Numbered from the stretch's first letter, positions 23,548 to 33,219 are shown. The stretch: DNA of 64,000 bases from Streptomyces sp. NBC_01306 (GCF_026340465.1 NZ_JAPEPC010000001.1:1739501-1803500); one strand, 5' to 3'. Notes: generated by a model not told the origin, from the letters alone. Numbers and translations: made by a program.

Positions 23548-26500
23548 GTGCGGGGCTACGAACGCCAGGAGAGCCACCGGGCTGAAGACGACCATCTTTC
23601 GCGGTTCGAGGCCGAGATGGACCGGCTGAAGACCGAGCGGGAGAAGGCCGTCCAGCACGCCGAGGACCTCGGTTACCAGGTCGAGGTCTTGCGTGCCAAG
23701 CTCCACGAGGCGCGCCGCAGTCTGGCGTCCCGTCCTGCCTACGACCAGGCGGACATCGGTTACCAGGCCGAGCAGTTGCTGCGGAACGCGCAGGTGCAGG
23801 CCGACCAGTTGCGCACCGACGCCGAGCGCGAACTGCGCGAAGCACGCGCCCAGACGCAGCGCATCCTCCAGGAGCACGCCGAGCACCAGGCCAGGCTCCA
23901 GGCCGAGCTGCACAGCGAGGCGGTCACCCGGCGCCAGCGCCTGGACCAGGAGCTCTCCGAGCGCCGGCAGACAGTCGAGTCTCACGTCAACGAGAACGTG
24001 GCCTGGGCCGAACAGCTGCGCGCCCGGACCGAGTCCCAGGCGCGCAGGCTCATGGACGAGTCGCGCACCGAGGCCGAGCAGTCCCTGGCCGCGGCCCGCG
24101 CCGAGGCCGAGCGGCTGGTCACCGAGGCCCGCCAGCGCCTCGGCTCCGAGACCGAGTCGGTCCGCAGCGAGGCCGACACCATCCTGCGCAGGGCCCGCGC
24201 CGAGGCGGAGCGGCTGCTCACCGCCGCCTCCACCCAGGCGCAGGAGGCCACCACCCACGCCGAGCAGCTGCGTACATCCACGACCGCCGAGTCCGACCAG
24301 GCCCGCCAGCAGGCCGCGGAGCTCAGCCGCACCGCCGAGCAGCGGGCCCAGGAGGCCGAGCGCGCGCTGCGCGAGGCACGGGCGGAGGCCGAGAAGGTCG
24401 TCACCGAGGCGAAGGAGGCTGCGGCCAAGCAGCTCACCACGGCCGATTCGGTCAACGAGCAGCGCACCCGCACCGCGAAGGCCGAGATCGCCCGGCTCGT
24501 CGGCGAGGCGACCAAGGACGCGGAGGCCCTCAAGGCGGAGGCCCAGCAGGCACTTGAGGACGCCCGCGGCACCGCGGAGCGGATGGTCACGGAGGCGAGC
24601 GACAAGGCCAGGACGGCAGCGGCGGAGGACACGGCCGCACAGCTGGCCAAGGCCGCCAGGACCGCCGAGGAGGTCCTGACGAAGGCCTCCGATGACGCCA
24701 GGTCGACCACCAGAGCCGCGGCCGACGAGGCCGAGCGGATCCGCCACGAGGCGGAGGCGGAGGCCGCGCGGCTCAGCGACGAGGCCGCCGAGTCCGCCGA
24801 GCAGCTCAAGGGCGCGGCCAAGGACGACACCAAGGAGTACCGGGCCAAGACGGTCGAGCTCCAGGACGAGGCACGCAGGCTCCGCGGCGAGGCCGAGCAG
24901 CTGCGGGCCGACGCGGTCGCCGAGGGCGAGCGCATCCGCGGCGAGGCCCGCCGGGAGGCCGTGCAGCAGATCGAGGAGGCGGCGCGGACCGCCGAGGAGC
25001 TGCTGGCCAAGGCGAAGGCCGACGCGGACGAGGTGCGCTCGGGAGCCACCGCCGAGTCCGAGCGGGTACGCGCCGAGGCCGTCGAGCGCGCCACGACGCT
25101 GCGCACCCAGGCCGAGGAGACGCTGGAGCGCACCCGCACCGAGGCCGGGCGGCTGGCCACGGAGGCGGAGGAGCACGCCGAGGAGACCCGCACCCAGGCC
25201 GAGGAGGCCGCCGGTGTGCTGCGCGAGGAGAACGAACGCGGCATAGAGGCCCGCAGGGCCGAAGCAGCCGACGAGCTGGCCCGGCTGCACACCGAGGCCG
25301 AGGAGCGGCTGAGCGGCGCCGAGACGGCGCTCGCCGACGCCCGCGCCGAGGCCGAGCGGCTCCGCAAGGAGACCGCGGACGAGACCGAGCGGCTGCGCAC
25401 CGAGGCGGCCGAGCGGGTCCGCACGCTCCAGACGCAGGCCGAGCAGGAGGCCGAGCGGCTGCGCGACGAGGCCGCGGCGGACGCATCGCAGGCACGTGCC
25501 GAGGGCGAGAACATCGCCGTACGGCTGCGCAGCGAGGCCACCGCGGAGGCGGAGCGGCTCAAGTCCGAGGCGCAGGACAGCGCCGACCGGATGCGCGCCG
25601 AGGCCGCAGCGGCGGCCGAACGCGTCGGTACGGAGGCGCAGGAGGCGCTGGCCGCCGCGCAGGAGGAGGCCAACCGGCGCCGCCGGGAGGCCGAGGAGAC
25701 CCTGTCGTCGGCCCGTGCGGAGGCCGAGCAGGAGCGGGGCCAGGCGCGCGCCCAGAGCGAGGAGTTGCTGGCCTCCGCGCGCAAGCGGGTCGAGGAGGCG
25801 CAGGCAGAGGCGGCGCGGCTGGTCGAGGAGGCGGACCGCAGGGCCGGCGAGCTGGTGTCGGCGGCCGAGCAGACCGCCCAGCAGGTACGGGACTCCGTCG
25901 CGGGCCTCCAGGACCAGGCCGAGCAGGAGATCGCCGGGCTGCGCTCGGCGGCGGAGCACGCGGCCGAGCGGACCAGGACGGAGGCGCAGGAGGAGGCGGA
26001 CCGGGTCCGCTCCGACGCGCACGCCGAACGGGAGCGCGCGTCCGAGGACGCGAGCCGGATCCGCAGCGTCGCCCAGGAGGAGGCCGAGGCCGCCAAGTCG
26101 CTGGCCGAGCGCACCGTTTCGGAGGCGATCGCCGAGTCGGAGAAGCTGCGCTCCGACACCGCCGAGTACGCCCAGCGGATGCGGACCGAGGCCTCCGACA
26201 CGGTGGCCTCGGCCGAACAGGACGCGGCCCGCGCCCGTGCCGACGCACGCGAGGACGCCAACCGCATCCGCTCGGACGCGGCGGGCCAGGCGGACGCCCT
26301 GATCGCGGAGGCTTCCGGCGAGTCGGAGCGGATGCGGGCCGAGGCGGCCGAGACCGTCGGCTCCGCCCAGCAGGCCGCCGAGCGCATCCGGGTGGAGGCC
26401 GAGCGGGTCAGGACCGACGCCGCCGCCGCTGCCGAACAGCTGCGCGCCGAGGCCCAGTCGGAGTCCGACCGGATGCTGGACGAGTCCCGCGAGGTCGCGT

Positions 26501-27267
26501 CCAAGCGCCGCGCGGACGCGGCGGAACAGGCCGACCAGCTGATGTCCAAGGCCCAGGAAGAGGCGCTGCGCACCGCCACCGAGGCCGAGGCGCAGGCCGA
26601 CACGATGGTCGGGGCGGCCCGCCAGGAGGCCGACCGGATCACCGCCGACGCGACCGTCGAGGGCAACAGCCTGGTGGAGCGGTCCCGTACGGACGCCGAC
26701 GAACTGCTCGTCGGCGCACGCCGGGACGCGACCGCCATAAGGGAGCGGTCCGAGGAGCTGCGGGACCGGGTGACGGCCGAGATCGAGGAGCTGCACGAGC
26801 GGGCCCGCCGCGAGACCGCCGAGCAGCTCAAGTCCGCGGGCGAACGCGTCGACAAGCTGCTGAAGGCGGCCGCCGACCAGCAGGCCGAGGCCGCGGAGAA
26901 GGCCAAGGAGCTGGTGTCCGACGCCGAGTCGGAGGCGGCCAGCGTCCGGATCTCCGCCGTCAAACGGGCCGAGGCGCTCCTGAAGGAGGCCGAGCAGAAG
27001 AAGGCCGTTCTGATACAGGAGGCCCAGCAGCTCAAGGCGGACGCCGCGGCCGAGTCGGACCATCTCATCGAGGAAGCCACCCACGAGCACGATGTGCTGA
27101 TGCGCCGTCGGGCGGACATCCAGGCCGAAATCTCCCGTGTCCAGGACGTACTGGAGGCGTTGGAATCCTTCGAGGCGCCGACCGGGAGCGGCAAGACCGC
27201 AGACGGCGTCAAGGCGGGCGCGGCGGCGGGCGGAACTCGTCCGAGTGGCAAGCCTTCTGATGGCTAG
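23548..27267 (+). CDS. scy: Polarised-growth coiled-coil protein Scy
   Basis: A cytoskeletal scaffold, about 1239 residues from GTG 23548 (start MRGYERQESHRAEDDHL; GTG 23515 would give 1250). After an N-terminal domain it is almost entirely coiled coil with hendecad-type repeats rich in AEAERL, AEEQLR and TEAEE units. It ends at a short Gly/Lys tail. Streptomyces Scy assembles with DivIVA and FilP at hyphal tips and helps set new branch points. It is somewhat shorter than the S. coelicolor protein as I recall it, consistent with variable repeat number. filP follows 114 bases downstream in the same direction, as in other Streptomyces. Confidence 0.95.
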   Translation: MRGYERQESHRAEDDHLSRFEAEMDRLKTEREKAVQHAEDLGYQVEVLRAKLHEARRSLASRPAYDQADIGYQAEQLLRNAQVQADQLRTDAERELREARAQTQRILQEHAEHQARLQAELHSEAVTRRQRLDQELSERRQTVESHVNENVAWAEQLRARTESQARRLMDESRTEAEQSLAAARAEAERLVTEARQRLGSETESVRSEADTILRRARAEAERLLTAASTQAQEATTHAEQLRTSTTAESDQARQQAAELSRTAEQRAQEAERALREARAEAEKVVTEAKEAAAKQLTTADSVNEQRTRTAKAEIARLVGEATKDAEALKAEAQQALEDARGTAERMVTEASDKARTAAAEDTAAQLAKAARTAEEVLTKASDDARSTTRAAADEAERIRHEAEAEAARLSDEAAESAEQLKGAAKDDTKEYRAKTVELQDEARRLRGEAEQLRADAVAEGERIRGEARREAVQQIEEAARTAEELLAKAKADADEVRSGATAESERVRAEAVERATTLRTQAEETLERTRTEAGRLATEAEEHAEETRTQAEEAAGVLREENERGIEARRAEAADELARLHTEAEERLSGAETALADARAEAERLRKETADETERLRTEAAERVRTLQTQAEQEAERLRDEAAADASQARAEGENIAVRLRSEATAEAERLKSEAQDSADRMRAEAAAAAERVGTEAQEALAAAQEEANRRRREAEETLSSARAEAEQERGQARAQSEELLASARKRVEEAQAEAARLVEEADRRAGELVSAAEQTAQQVRDSVAGLQDQAEQEIAGLRSAAEHAAERTRTEAQEEADRVRSDAHAERERASEDASRIRSVAQEEAEAAKSLAERTVSEAIAESEKLRSDTAEYAQRMRTEASDTVASAEQDAARARADAREDANRIRSDAAGQADALIAEASGESERMRAEAAETVGSAQQAAERIRVEAERVRTDAAAAAEQLRAEAQSESDRMLDESREVASKRRADAAEQADQLMSKAQEEALRTATEAEAQADTMVGAARQEADRITADATVEGNSLVERSRTDADELLVGARRDATAIRERSEELRDRVTAEIEELHERARRETAEQLKSAGERVDKLLKAAADQQAEAAEKAKELVSDAESEAASVRISAVKRAEALLKEAEQKKAVLIQEAQQLKADAAAESDHLIEEATHEHDVLMRRRADIQAEISRVQDVLEALESFEAPTGSGKTADGVKAGAAAGGTRPSGKPSDG

Positions 27268-27381
27268 CCACTCAAAAGGCTGGACATTCTCCAGATCAAA
27301 CGGGCATCCGCTCGATGACACGCCGCTTCGGCCCCTAGGATTCCCCCTATCACCTCACCGGTCTCATTCGACAGGAACCCC

Positions 27382-28320
27382 ATGAGCGACACTTCCTCCC
27401 CATTCGGCTTCGAGCTCGTGCGGCGTGGTTACGACCGCGGTCAGGTGGATGACCGCATTACCAAGCTCGTCGCCGACCGTGACAGCGCTCTGGCACGGAT
27501 CACCTCTCTGGAAAAGCGCATCGAGGAACTCCACCTTGAGACGCAGAACGCGCAGGCCCAGGTCAACGACGCGGAGCCGTCGTACGCGGGTCTCGGCGCG
27601 CGCGTCGAGAAGATCCTCCGGCTCGCCGAGGAGGAGGCGAAGGACCTCCGTGAGGAGGCCCGTCGCGCGTCCGAGCAGCACCGCGAGCTCGCCGAGTCGG
27701 CCGCCCAGCAGGTCCGCAACGACGCCGAGTCGTTCGCCGCCGAGCGCAAGGCGAAGGCCGAGGACGAGGGCGTCCGGATCGTCGAGAAGGCCAAGGGCGA
27801 AGCGTCCACGCTGCGTTCCGAGGCCCAGAAGGACGCGCAGTCCAAGCGCGAGGAGGCCGACGCGCTCTTCGAGGAGACCCGCGCCAAGGCCGCCCAGGCC
27901 GCCGCGGACTTCGAGACGAACCTGGCCAAGCGCCGCGAGCAGTCGGAGCGCGACCTGGCTTCGCGTCAGGCCAAGGCCGAGAAGCGTCTGGCCGAGATCG
28001 AGCACCGTGCCGAGCAGCTCCGCCTGGAGGCGGAGAAGCTGCGTACGGACGCCGAGCGCCGCGCCCGTCAGACGGTGGAGACGGCTCAGCGCCAGGCCGA
28101 GGACATCGTGGCCGACGCGAACGCCAAGGCCGACCGGATCCGCAGCGAATCGGAGCGCGAGCTCGCGGCGCTCACCAACCGCCGCGACTCGATCAACGCG
28201 CAGCTGACCAACGTCCGCGAGATGCTGGCCACGCTGACCGGTGCCGCGGTGGCCGCCGCCGGTACGCCGGCCGACGAGGAGTCGGCCTCCCACGGAGTCC
28301 CGGCGCAGCAGACCCGCTGA
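27382..28320 (+). CDS. filP: Filament-forming protein FilP
   Basis: A 312-residue intermediate-filament-like protein. A short N-terminal section FGFELVRRGYDRGQVDDRI resembles the start of DivIVA. A long coiled coil follows (about residues 25-280) and a non-helical Ala/Thr-rich end. FilP forms a stress-bearing network behind the hyphal tip and interacts with DivIVA and Scy. The start ATG at 27382 has AGGA nine bases upstream. A strong terminator follows. It is independent of scy by spacing (114 bases), though read-through is possible. Confidence 0.95.
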   Translation: MSDTSSPFGFELVRRGYDRGQVDDRITKLVADRDSALARITSLEKRIEELHLETQNAQAQVNDAEPSYAGLGARVEKILRLAEEEAKDLREEARRASEQHRELAESAAQQVRNDAESFAAERKAKAEDEGVRIVEKAKGEASTLRSEAQKDAQSKREEADALFEETRAKAAQAAADFETNLAKRREQSERDLASRQAKAEKRLAEIEHRAEQLRLEAEKLRTDAERRARQTVETAQRQAEDIVADANAKADRIRSESERELAALTNRRDSINAQLTNVREMLATLTGAAVAAAGTPADEESASHGVPAQQTR

Positions 28321-28422
28321 GCCGCTCGACCTGCTCAGCCGCTGAGCCGCAGATACGCTGCCTCTCCCCCGGGGTCGCGTCTCGCTGATCCTCAGTACGT
28401 CCGCGGTCCCGCGTACCGCGAG

Positions 28423-28456
28423 CAAGCCCCCCGTCATTCCGGTGGCGGGGGGCTTG
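28423..28456 (+). terminator. Intrinsic terminator after filP
   Basis: An 11-bp perfect stem CAAGCCCCCCG/CGGGGGGCTTG with a 12-base loop, followed by TTGTG. It lies about 100 bases after the filP stop. Confidence 0.8.
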
Positions 28457-28560
28457 TTGTGCGCCTAACGTGGCTGCGTGCTGCCCTCAGGATCCGCGTG
28501 GCCCGGCCGGGGGCAGGGGGAAGGCCGGGCGAACCACCAGAAACGACGAGGCGGAACGCA

Positions 28561-29586
28561 GTGATCGAACTCTCGGGGCTGACCAAACGCTACGGCGAGA
28601 AGACGGCGGTCGACCAGCTGACCTTCAGTGTGCGGCCGGGCATCGTCACCGGCTTCCTGGGGCCCAACGGCGCCGGGAAGTCCACCACGATGCGGATGGT
28701 CCTCGGCCTGGACAACCCCTCGGGCGGAGACGTCCGGATCGACGGCAAGCACTACCGGGACCTCAAGGACCCGCTGCGGCACATCGGCGCACTGCTCGAC
28801 GCCAAGACCATGCACGGTGGGCGCACCGCCCACAACCATCTGCTCTGTCTCGCGCAGAGCAACGGCATTCCGGCGTCCCGGGTCGGCGAGGTGCTGGAGA
28901 CCGTCGGCCTCTCGGCGGTGGCGAAGAAGCGTGCCAAGGGCTTCTCCCTCGGCATGGGGCAGCGGCTCGGCATCGCCGGGGCGCTGCTCGGCGACCCCGA
29001 GATCCTGATGTTCGACGAGCCGGTGAACGGTCTGGATCCCGAGGGCATCCACTGGATCCGCAACCTCATGAAGGCCCTTGCCGGGCAGGGCCGCACGATC
29101 TTCGTCTCCTCGCACCTGATGAGCGAGATGGCCCTCACCGCCGACCACCTGGTCGTCATCGGCCAGGGGCGGCTGATGGCCGACACCAGCATGTCGGAGT
29201 TCATCGCGGAGAACTCGCGGTCGTACGTACGGCTGCGCTCCCCGCAGCGGGAGCAGCTCTTCGACGTACTGCACGAGGCCGGGTACAAGCCGGTCCCGGC
29301 GGGCGACGGCTCGCTCGAAGTGGACGGCACCGCCGCGGCCGACATCGGCGAACTCGCCGCCCGGCACCAGCTCGTCCTGCATGAGCTCAGTCCCCAGCAG
29401 GCTTCACTCGAAGAGGCGTTCATGCAGCTCACCGCGGAGTCGGTGGAGTACCACGCACACGGCAGCACCGACAGCCCGCCGCCGGGCGCACCGCAGCAGC
29501 CTGGGCAGCAGCCCGGCTGGGGCCAGAACCCGCCGCAGCCCGGACAGCAGCCCAGGTGGGGCCAGAACCCGAAGAGGGGGGCCTGA
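28561..29586 (+). CDS. ABC transporter ATP-binding protein (module 1)
   Basis: A 341-residue ABC ATPase. It has Walker A GPNGAGKS (about 34-41), a signature FSLGMGQRLG typical of the bacitracin/lantibiotic-type group, Walker B ILMFDEPVNGLDPEG, and switch SSHLMSEMA. A proline/glutamine-rich tail of about 45 residues holds two PGQQP.WGQNP units. The start is GTG at 28561 after GAGGCGG. It is paired with the permease two bases downstream. It is closely similar to the ATPase of module 2. Confidence 0.9.
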   Translation: MIELSGLTKRYGEKTAVDQLTFSVRPGIVTGFLGPNGAGKSTTMRMVLGLDNPSGGDVRIDGKHYRDLKDPLRHIGALLDAKTMHGGRTAHNHLLCLAQSNGIPASRVGEVLETVGLSAVAKKRAKGFSLGMGQRLGIAGALLGDPEILMFDEPVNGLDPEGIHWIRNLMKALAGQGRTIFVSSHLMSEMALTADHLVVIGQGRLMADTSMSEFIAENSRSYVRLRSPQREQLFDVLHEAGYKPVPAGDGSLEVDGTAAADIGELAARHQLVLHELSPQQASLEEAFMQLTAESVEYHAHGSTDSPPPGAPQQPGQQPGWGQNPPQPGQQPRWGQNPKRGA

Positions 29587-29588
29587 CC

Positions 29589-30356
29589 ATGGCGGCCGCC
29601 CAGGTGATGAAGTCGGAGTGGACCAAGATCCGCTCGGTGCAGTCCACGGTCTGGACGCTAACGAGTGCGCTGGTGGTGACGGTGGCGTTCGGGGCGCTGT
29701 TCAGCGCGCTGTCGAACAACCAGTTCAGCAAGTTGAACCGCTCGGACCAGCTCACCTTCGACCCGACGTCGGTGAGTTTCGCGGGGATCGTGCTCGGTCA
29801 GCTGGCGCTGATCGTTTTCGGGGTGCTCGTGGTCTCGAACGAGTACAGCACCGGAATGATCCGGATGTCGCTGGCCGCGGTCCCACAGCGTGGCACCTTC
29901 TACACCGCCAAGATCGTGGTGGCCACGGTCCTGGCGTTCGTCATCAGTGTGGTGACGAGCTTCCTGACGTACTTTCTCGGCCAGGCGCTGCTCGGTGTCC
30001 ACCGCTCCCACATCGGGGACCCCGGTGTGCTGCGGGCCGTGTTCGGTGCCGCGCTGTACATGACACTGATCACGATGTTCTCGATGGGCATCGCCTCGCT
30101 GTTGCGCAGTCCCATGCTGTCGCTGGGCATCCTGATGCCGTTCTTCTTCCTGATCTCCAACATCCTGGGGAGCGTCTCCGCCACCAAGAAGGTCGGCCAG
30201 TACCTCCCCGACCAGGCCGGGAGCAAGATCACCCAGGTGGTGCCGGGCAGTAACAGCGCCCCGTACGGGCCCTGGGAGGGGCTGGGCATCATGGCCCTGT
30301 GGGTGGCGGCCGCGGTGCTCGCCGGCTATGTGCTGCTGAAGAAGCGCGACGCCTGA
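29589..30356 (+). CDS. ABC-2 type permease (module 1)
   Basis: A 255-residue membrane protein with six hydrophobic segments and the family start MKSEWTKIRSVQSTVWTL. Further motifs are EYSTGMIRMSLAAVPQRG and a last helix LVLLKKRD-like. The ATG at 29589 directly follows the ATPase stop. An in-frame upstream ATG has no support. It forms an exporter or resistance-type ABC unit with the preceding ATPase. The substrate is unknown. Confidence 0.88.
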   Translation: MAAAQVMKSEWTKIRSVQSTVWTLTSALVVTVAFGALFSALSNNQFSKLNRSDQLTFDPTSVSFAGIVLGQLALIVFGVLVVSNEYSTGMIRMSLAAVPQRGTFYTAKIVVATVLAFVISVVTSFLTYFLGQALLGVHRSHIGDPGVLRAVFGAALYMTLITMFSMGIASLLRSPMLSLGILMPFFFLISNILGSVSATKKVGQYLPDQAGSKITQVVPGSNSAPYGPWEGLGIMALWVAAAVLAGYVLLKKRDA

Positions 30357-30507
30357 CGGCCGCTCCCGGGCCCGGTGGCCGGAAGGCGACGACGGTCACG
30401 ACTTGGCTGGAACCGTCAAGGCCTGGATATCCTCCTCACTCATACGGGGGTGTTCGGCCGAATGCGGCCAGGCCCCGACGACACGAAAACGTCGATGGGG
30501 CTGGAGA

Positions 30508-31626
30508 ATGATCGAGGCAGTCGGCCTGACGAAGCGCTACGGCGCCAAGACGGCCGTGTACAACCTTTCCTTCCAAGTGCGGCCCGGCACGGTGACCGGC
30601 TTCCTGGGGCCCAACGGCTCCGGGAAGTCGACCACCATGCGCATGATCCTCGGCCTCGACCAGCCGACCTCCGGCCATGTCACGATCGGCGGCCACCCCT
30701 TCCGCAAGCTTCCGAACGCGCCCCGGCAGGTCGGCGCGCTGCTCGACGCCAAGGCGGTGCACGGCGGCCGCAGTGCGCGCAGCCATCTGCTCTCGCTGGC
30801 ACAGCTCTCCGGGATCCCGGCGTCCCGGGTCGACGAGGTGCTCGGCGTCGTCGGCCTCCAGGAGGTGGCCCGCAAGCGCTCCAAGGGCTTCTCGCTCGGC
30901 ATGGGACAGCGCCTGGGCATCGCCGCGGCCCTGCTCGGCGACCCGCAGGTGCTGCTCTTCGACGAGCCGGTCAACGGCCTCGACCCGGAGGGCATCCTCT
31001 GGGTCCGCAATCTGATGAAGTCCCTTGCGGCGGAGGGCCGTACCGTCTTCGTCTCGTCGCACCTGATGAGCGAGATGGCCCTCACCGCCGACCATCTGAT
31101 CGTGATCGGCCGCGGCCAGCTGCTCTCGGACATGAGCATCAAGGACTTCATCTCGCACAACTCGGCCGACTTCGCGCGGGTCCGCACCCCCGACGTGCCG
31201 CAGCGCGAGAAGCTGACGGCCGCGCTCACCGAGGCCGGCGGGCAGGTCATGCCGGAGCAGGACCTCGCGCTGCGGGTGACCGGGCTGCCGCTGGCGCGGA
31301 TCAGCGACCTCGCGCACGACGCCGACGTACGGCTGTGGGAGCTCTCGCCGCACCAGGCCTCGCTGGAGGAGGCGTACATGCGGATGACGCAGGGGGCGGT
31401 CGACTACCGCTCCACGGCGGACCAGCTGTCCGGCTTCGAGCAGCCCGGCCACCCGCTGCCGGTGCCGCCCGAGATGCCGCAGCAGGGCTGGTACGCCCCG
31501 CCGCCGCCCGGCCAGAACCCGTACGCCGCTCCCCCGGCCGCCGCGCCCGCGCCGCCCGCCACCGGCCCCGCAGCGCCGCAGGCGACCGCCCCCGCGCCCG
31601 CTCCCGCCCCGAAGGACCACCGATGA
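30508..31626 (+). CDS. ABC transporter ATP-binding protein (module 2)
   Basis: A 372-residue ATPase nearly collinear with module 1: GPNGSGKS Walker A, FSLGMGQRLG signature, LLFDEPVNGLDPEG Walker B, SSHLMSEMALTADH. It has a longer Pro/Ala-rich C-terminal tail (about 65 residues). The start ATG at 30508 follows GGAG closely. Its stop overlaps the permease ATG (ATGA). The 150-base gap after module 1 includes an AT-richer stretch that could hold a promoter. Confidence 0.9.
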   Translation: MIEAVGLTKRYGAKTAVYNLSFQVRPGTVTGFLGPNGSGKSTTMRMILGLDQPTSGHVTIGGHPFRKLPNAPRQVGALLDAKAVHGGRSARSHLLSLAQLSGIPASRVDEVLGVVGLQEVARKRSKGFSLGMGQRLGIAAALLGDPQVLLFDEPVNGLDPEGILWVRNLMKSLAAEGRTVFVSSHLMSEMALTADHLIVIGRGQLLSDMSIKDFISHNSADFARVRTPDVPQREKLTAALTEAGGQVMPEQDLALRVTGLPLARISDLAHDADVRLWELSPHQASLEEAYMRMTQGAVDYRSTADQLSGFEQPGHPLPVPPEMPQQGWYAPPPPGQNPYAAPPAAAPAPPATGPAAPQATAPAPAPAPKDHR

Positions 31627-32489
31627 CGACCCCCGCTTCCGCGCCGTTCCAGCCGCCGCAGCAGCAGCCGCCACTGCCCCACCGGACTCCGTCCTACGTG
31701 TCGCCGATCCCGGTGACCGACGCACACCTCGGGCACGCCATCGCTTCGGAGTGGACGAAGATCAAGTCGGTCCGCTCCACGATGTGGACGCTCGGCGTCC
31801 TGATCGTGCTCGTCTTCGGCATCGGTCTGCTGTCGACGGTCGCCATCAGGTCGTCCGGTTCCACCATGAACGGCACCCCGGTGCTGAGCATGGGGTTCTT
31901 CGGCGTGCTGCTCGGCTCCATGTGCGTCATCACGCTCGGCGTGCTGACGGTGGCGTCCGAGTACGGAACCGGCATGATCCGTACGACCCTGACCGCCTGC
32001 CCGAGCCGGGCGCGGGTGCTCGCGGCGAAGGCGATCGTCTTCTTCCTGCTGGCGTTCGTGATCCTGCTGGTGACGACCGCGCTCGTCGCGATGTTCCAGT
32101 ACGCGATGCTCAAGGGGACGGGCGCCCGGACGCCGGACGGCCGGGAGTGGATCCAGGCGACGGTGGGCGTCAGCCTCTATGTCGCTCTGCTGGGGCTGCT
32201 GTCGCTGGCCGTCGGCTCGCTGATCCGGCACTCGGCCGGCGCGATCACGGTGATGCTCGGGGTGGTGCTGCTCCCGCTGGTGCTGGCGCTGTTCATGTTC
32301 GCGCAGTCGCTGTCCACCCTGCGCGAAAAGCTCTTCGAGTACTCGATCCCCAACCAGCTCAGCGCCTTCTACAGCACCTCGGTCTCCAGCACAGGACCGT
32401 CCGGCTGGGAGCCGCTGTGGATCCTGCTCGGGGTGACGGCGGTGGTGTTCGGGGGCGCGGTCGCCGCGCTCAGCAGCCGCGACGTCTGA
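31623..32489 (+). CDS. ABC-2 type permease (module 2)
   Basis: A 288-residue membrane protein with a Pro/Gln-rich cytoplasmic leader of about 35 residues and then six hydrophobic segments. The core (ASEWTKIKSVRSTMWTLGVL; EYGTGMIRTTLTACPSR) mirrors module 1. It is coupled to its ATPase by a four-base overlap. It converges with the minus-strand gene at 32517, leaving 27 bases. Confidence 0.88.
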   Translation: MTTPASAPFQPPQQQPPLPHRTPSYVSPIPVTDAHLGHAIASEWTKIKSVRSTMWTLGVLIVLVFGIGLLSTVAIRSSGSTMNGTPVLSMGFFGVLLGSMCVITLGVLTVASEYGTGMIRTTLTACPSRARVLAAKAIVFFLLAFVILLVTTALVAMFQYAMLKGTGARTPDGREWIQATVGVSLYVALLGLLSLAVGSLIRHSAGAITVMLGVVLLPLVLALFMFAQSLSTLREKLFEYSIPNQLSAFYSTSVSSTGPSGWEPLWILLGVTAVVFGGAVAALSSRDV

Positions 32490-32516
32490 GACGGCCGGCC
32501 AGACCTGCTGAGCTGC

Positions 32517-32849
32517 TCAGTACTTCGGCGCGTTACGGGACCGCTGCACCCTGGAGGTGCGGCGGTCCCTGGCGTTCCAGCAGGCCTTGTGCCAGTGCCT
32601 GCGGTCGTCGACCCCGCCGTACTCGGGCCAGGCCACCACATGCGGCACCCCCGAGGGAATCTCCTGGTCGCAGCCGGGGCAGCGGTAGCGCTTGCCCTGC
32701 GCGCTCGCCCCGCTGACCATGCGGACCGACCACTCCTCGCCCTGCCAGGACTCGGTGGCCTGGAGACCGAAGCGGTCGGGCCCCCCACCCCCGCCGACGG
32801 ACTCGCTCGGCTTCTCGCCCCCACGGGGGCGGTTGCGGCGCGGGGACAC
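32517..32849 (-). CDS. Conserved small protein with zinc-ribbon-like cysteines
   Basis: A 110-residue basic protein, conserved in Streptomyces and often mislabelled as an ATP/GTP-binding protein; no nucleotide motif is visible. It has CPGC (Cys57, Cys60), His70, and HWHKAC (His85, His87, Cys90), a likely single zinc site. The N-terminus is Arg/Gly-rich. The start is GTG at 32849 with GAGG six bases upstream. A 36-codon ORF lies 78 bases upstream. The function is unknown. Confidence 0.78.
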   Translation of the reverse strand: MSPRRNRPRGGEKPSESVGGGGGPDRFGLQATESWQGEEWSVRMVSGASAQGKRYRCPGCDQEIPSGVPHVVAWPEYGGVDDRRHWHKACWNARDRRTSRVQRSRNAPKY

Positions 32850-32927
32850 GTAACACCTCACGGGGCAGAGCGGACAGTTTCTCGCTCAGTCCAGCCTACG
32901 GGCAGCGGAACGCCACATCCGTACCGC

Positions 32928-33038
32928 TCACCGTGAGAACGTGAAAGCCCCGGGGCCCTGCTTGGGCCCGACCGGCGCGTGGGGGGCGGCGTCGCGGGGT
33001 CCGGCACGCACGCTCGCGGCGTTGTCGTCGGTCGCCAT
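32928..33038 (-). CDS. Candidate 36-residue small protein
   Basis: An ATG at 33038 is preceded by GGAGGAG at a six-base spacing, an exceptionally good ribosome site for this genome. It opens a 36-codon frame (MATDDNAASVR ... GAFTFSR) that ends at 32928. It is charged, Pro/Ala-rich and has no membrane segment. It lies in the 370-base gap between the zinc-ribbon gene and the flavin oxidoreductase, co-directional with the former. Translation is supported by the ribosome site only, not by homology. Confidence 0.45.
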   Translation of the reverse strand: MATDDNAASVRAGPRDAAPHAPVGPKQGPGAFTFSR

Positions 33039-33219
33039 GCCTTGCTCCTCCGCCTTGCGACCGCACGCACCAGACCCCGCTCCTTCTCCCGCCCCCCATG
33101 CGCCGGCCGGGCTTACCGGAAAATCACAACAACTTTGCGTTGGGCCGTGCCTTTGGCACGTGTCAGGCGTTGTTGCCAGTAAGGGGAGAGTCGCGTCGGC
33201 CGCAAGGAGGCAGAAGGCG

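Noticed and set aside
23347..27321. Very long open frames (up to 1324 codons) on the minus strand
   Set aside because: They mirror scy. High GC and its regular coiled-coil codons remove stops from the opposite strand; the translations are repetitive Leu/Gly/Arg or Ser/Ala sequences with no family signature.
30375..31622. N-terminal two thirds of a 704-codon frame ending at 32489
   Set aside because: Upstream of 31623 this frame is an alternative reading of the module 2 ATPase gene; only the permease part from 31623 is real.
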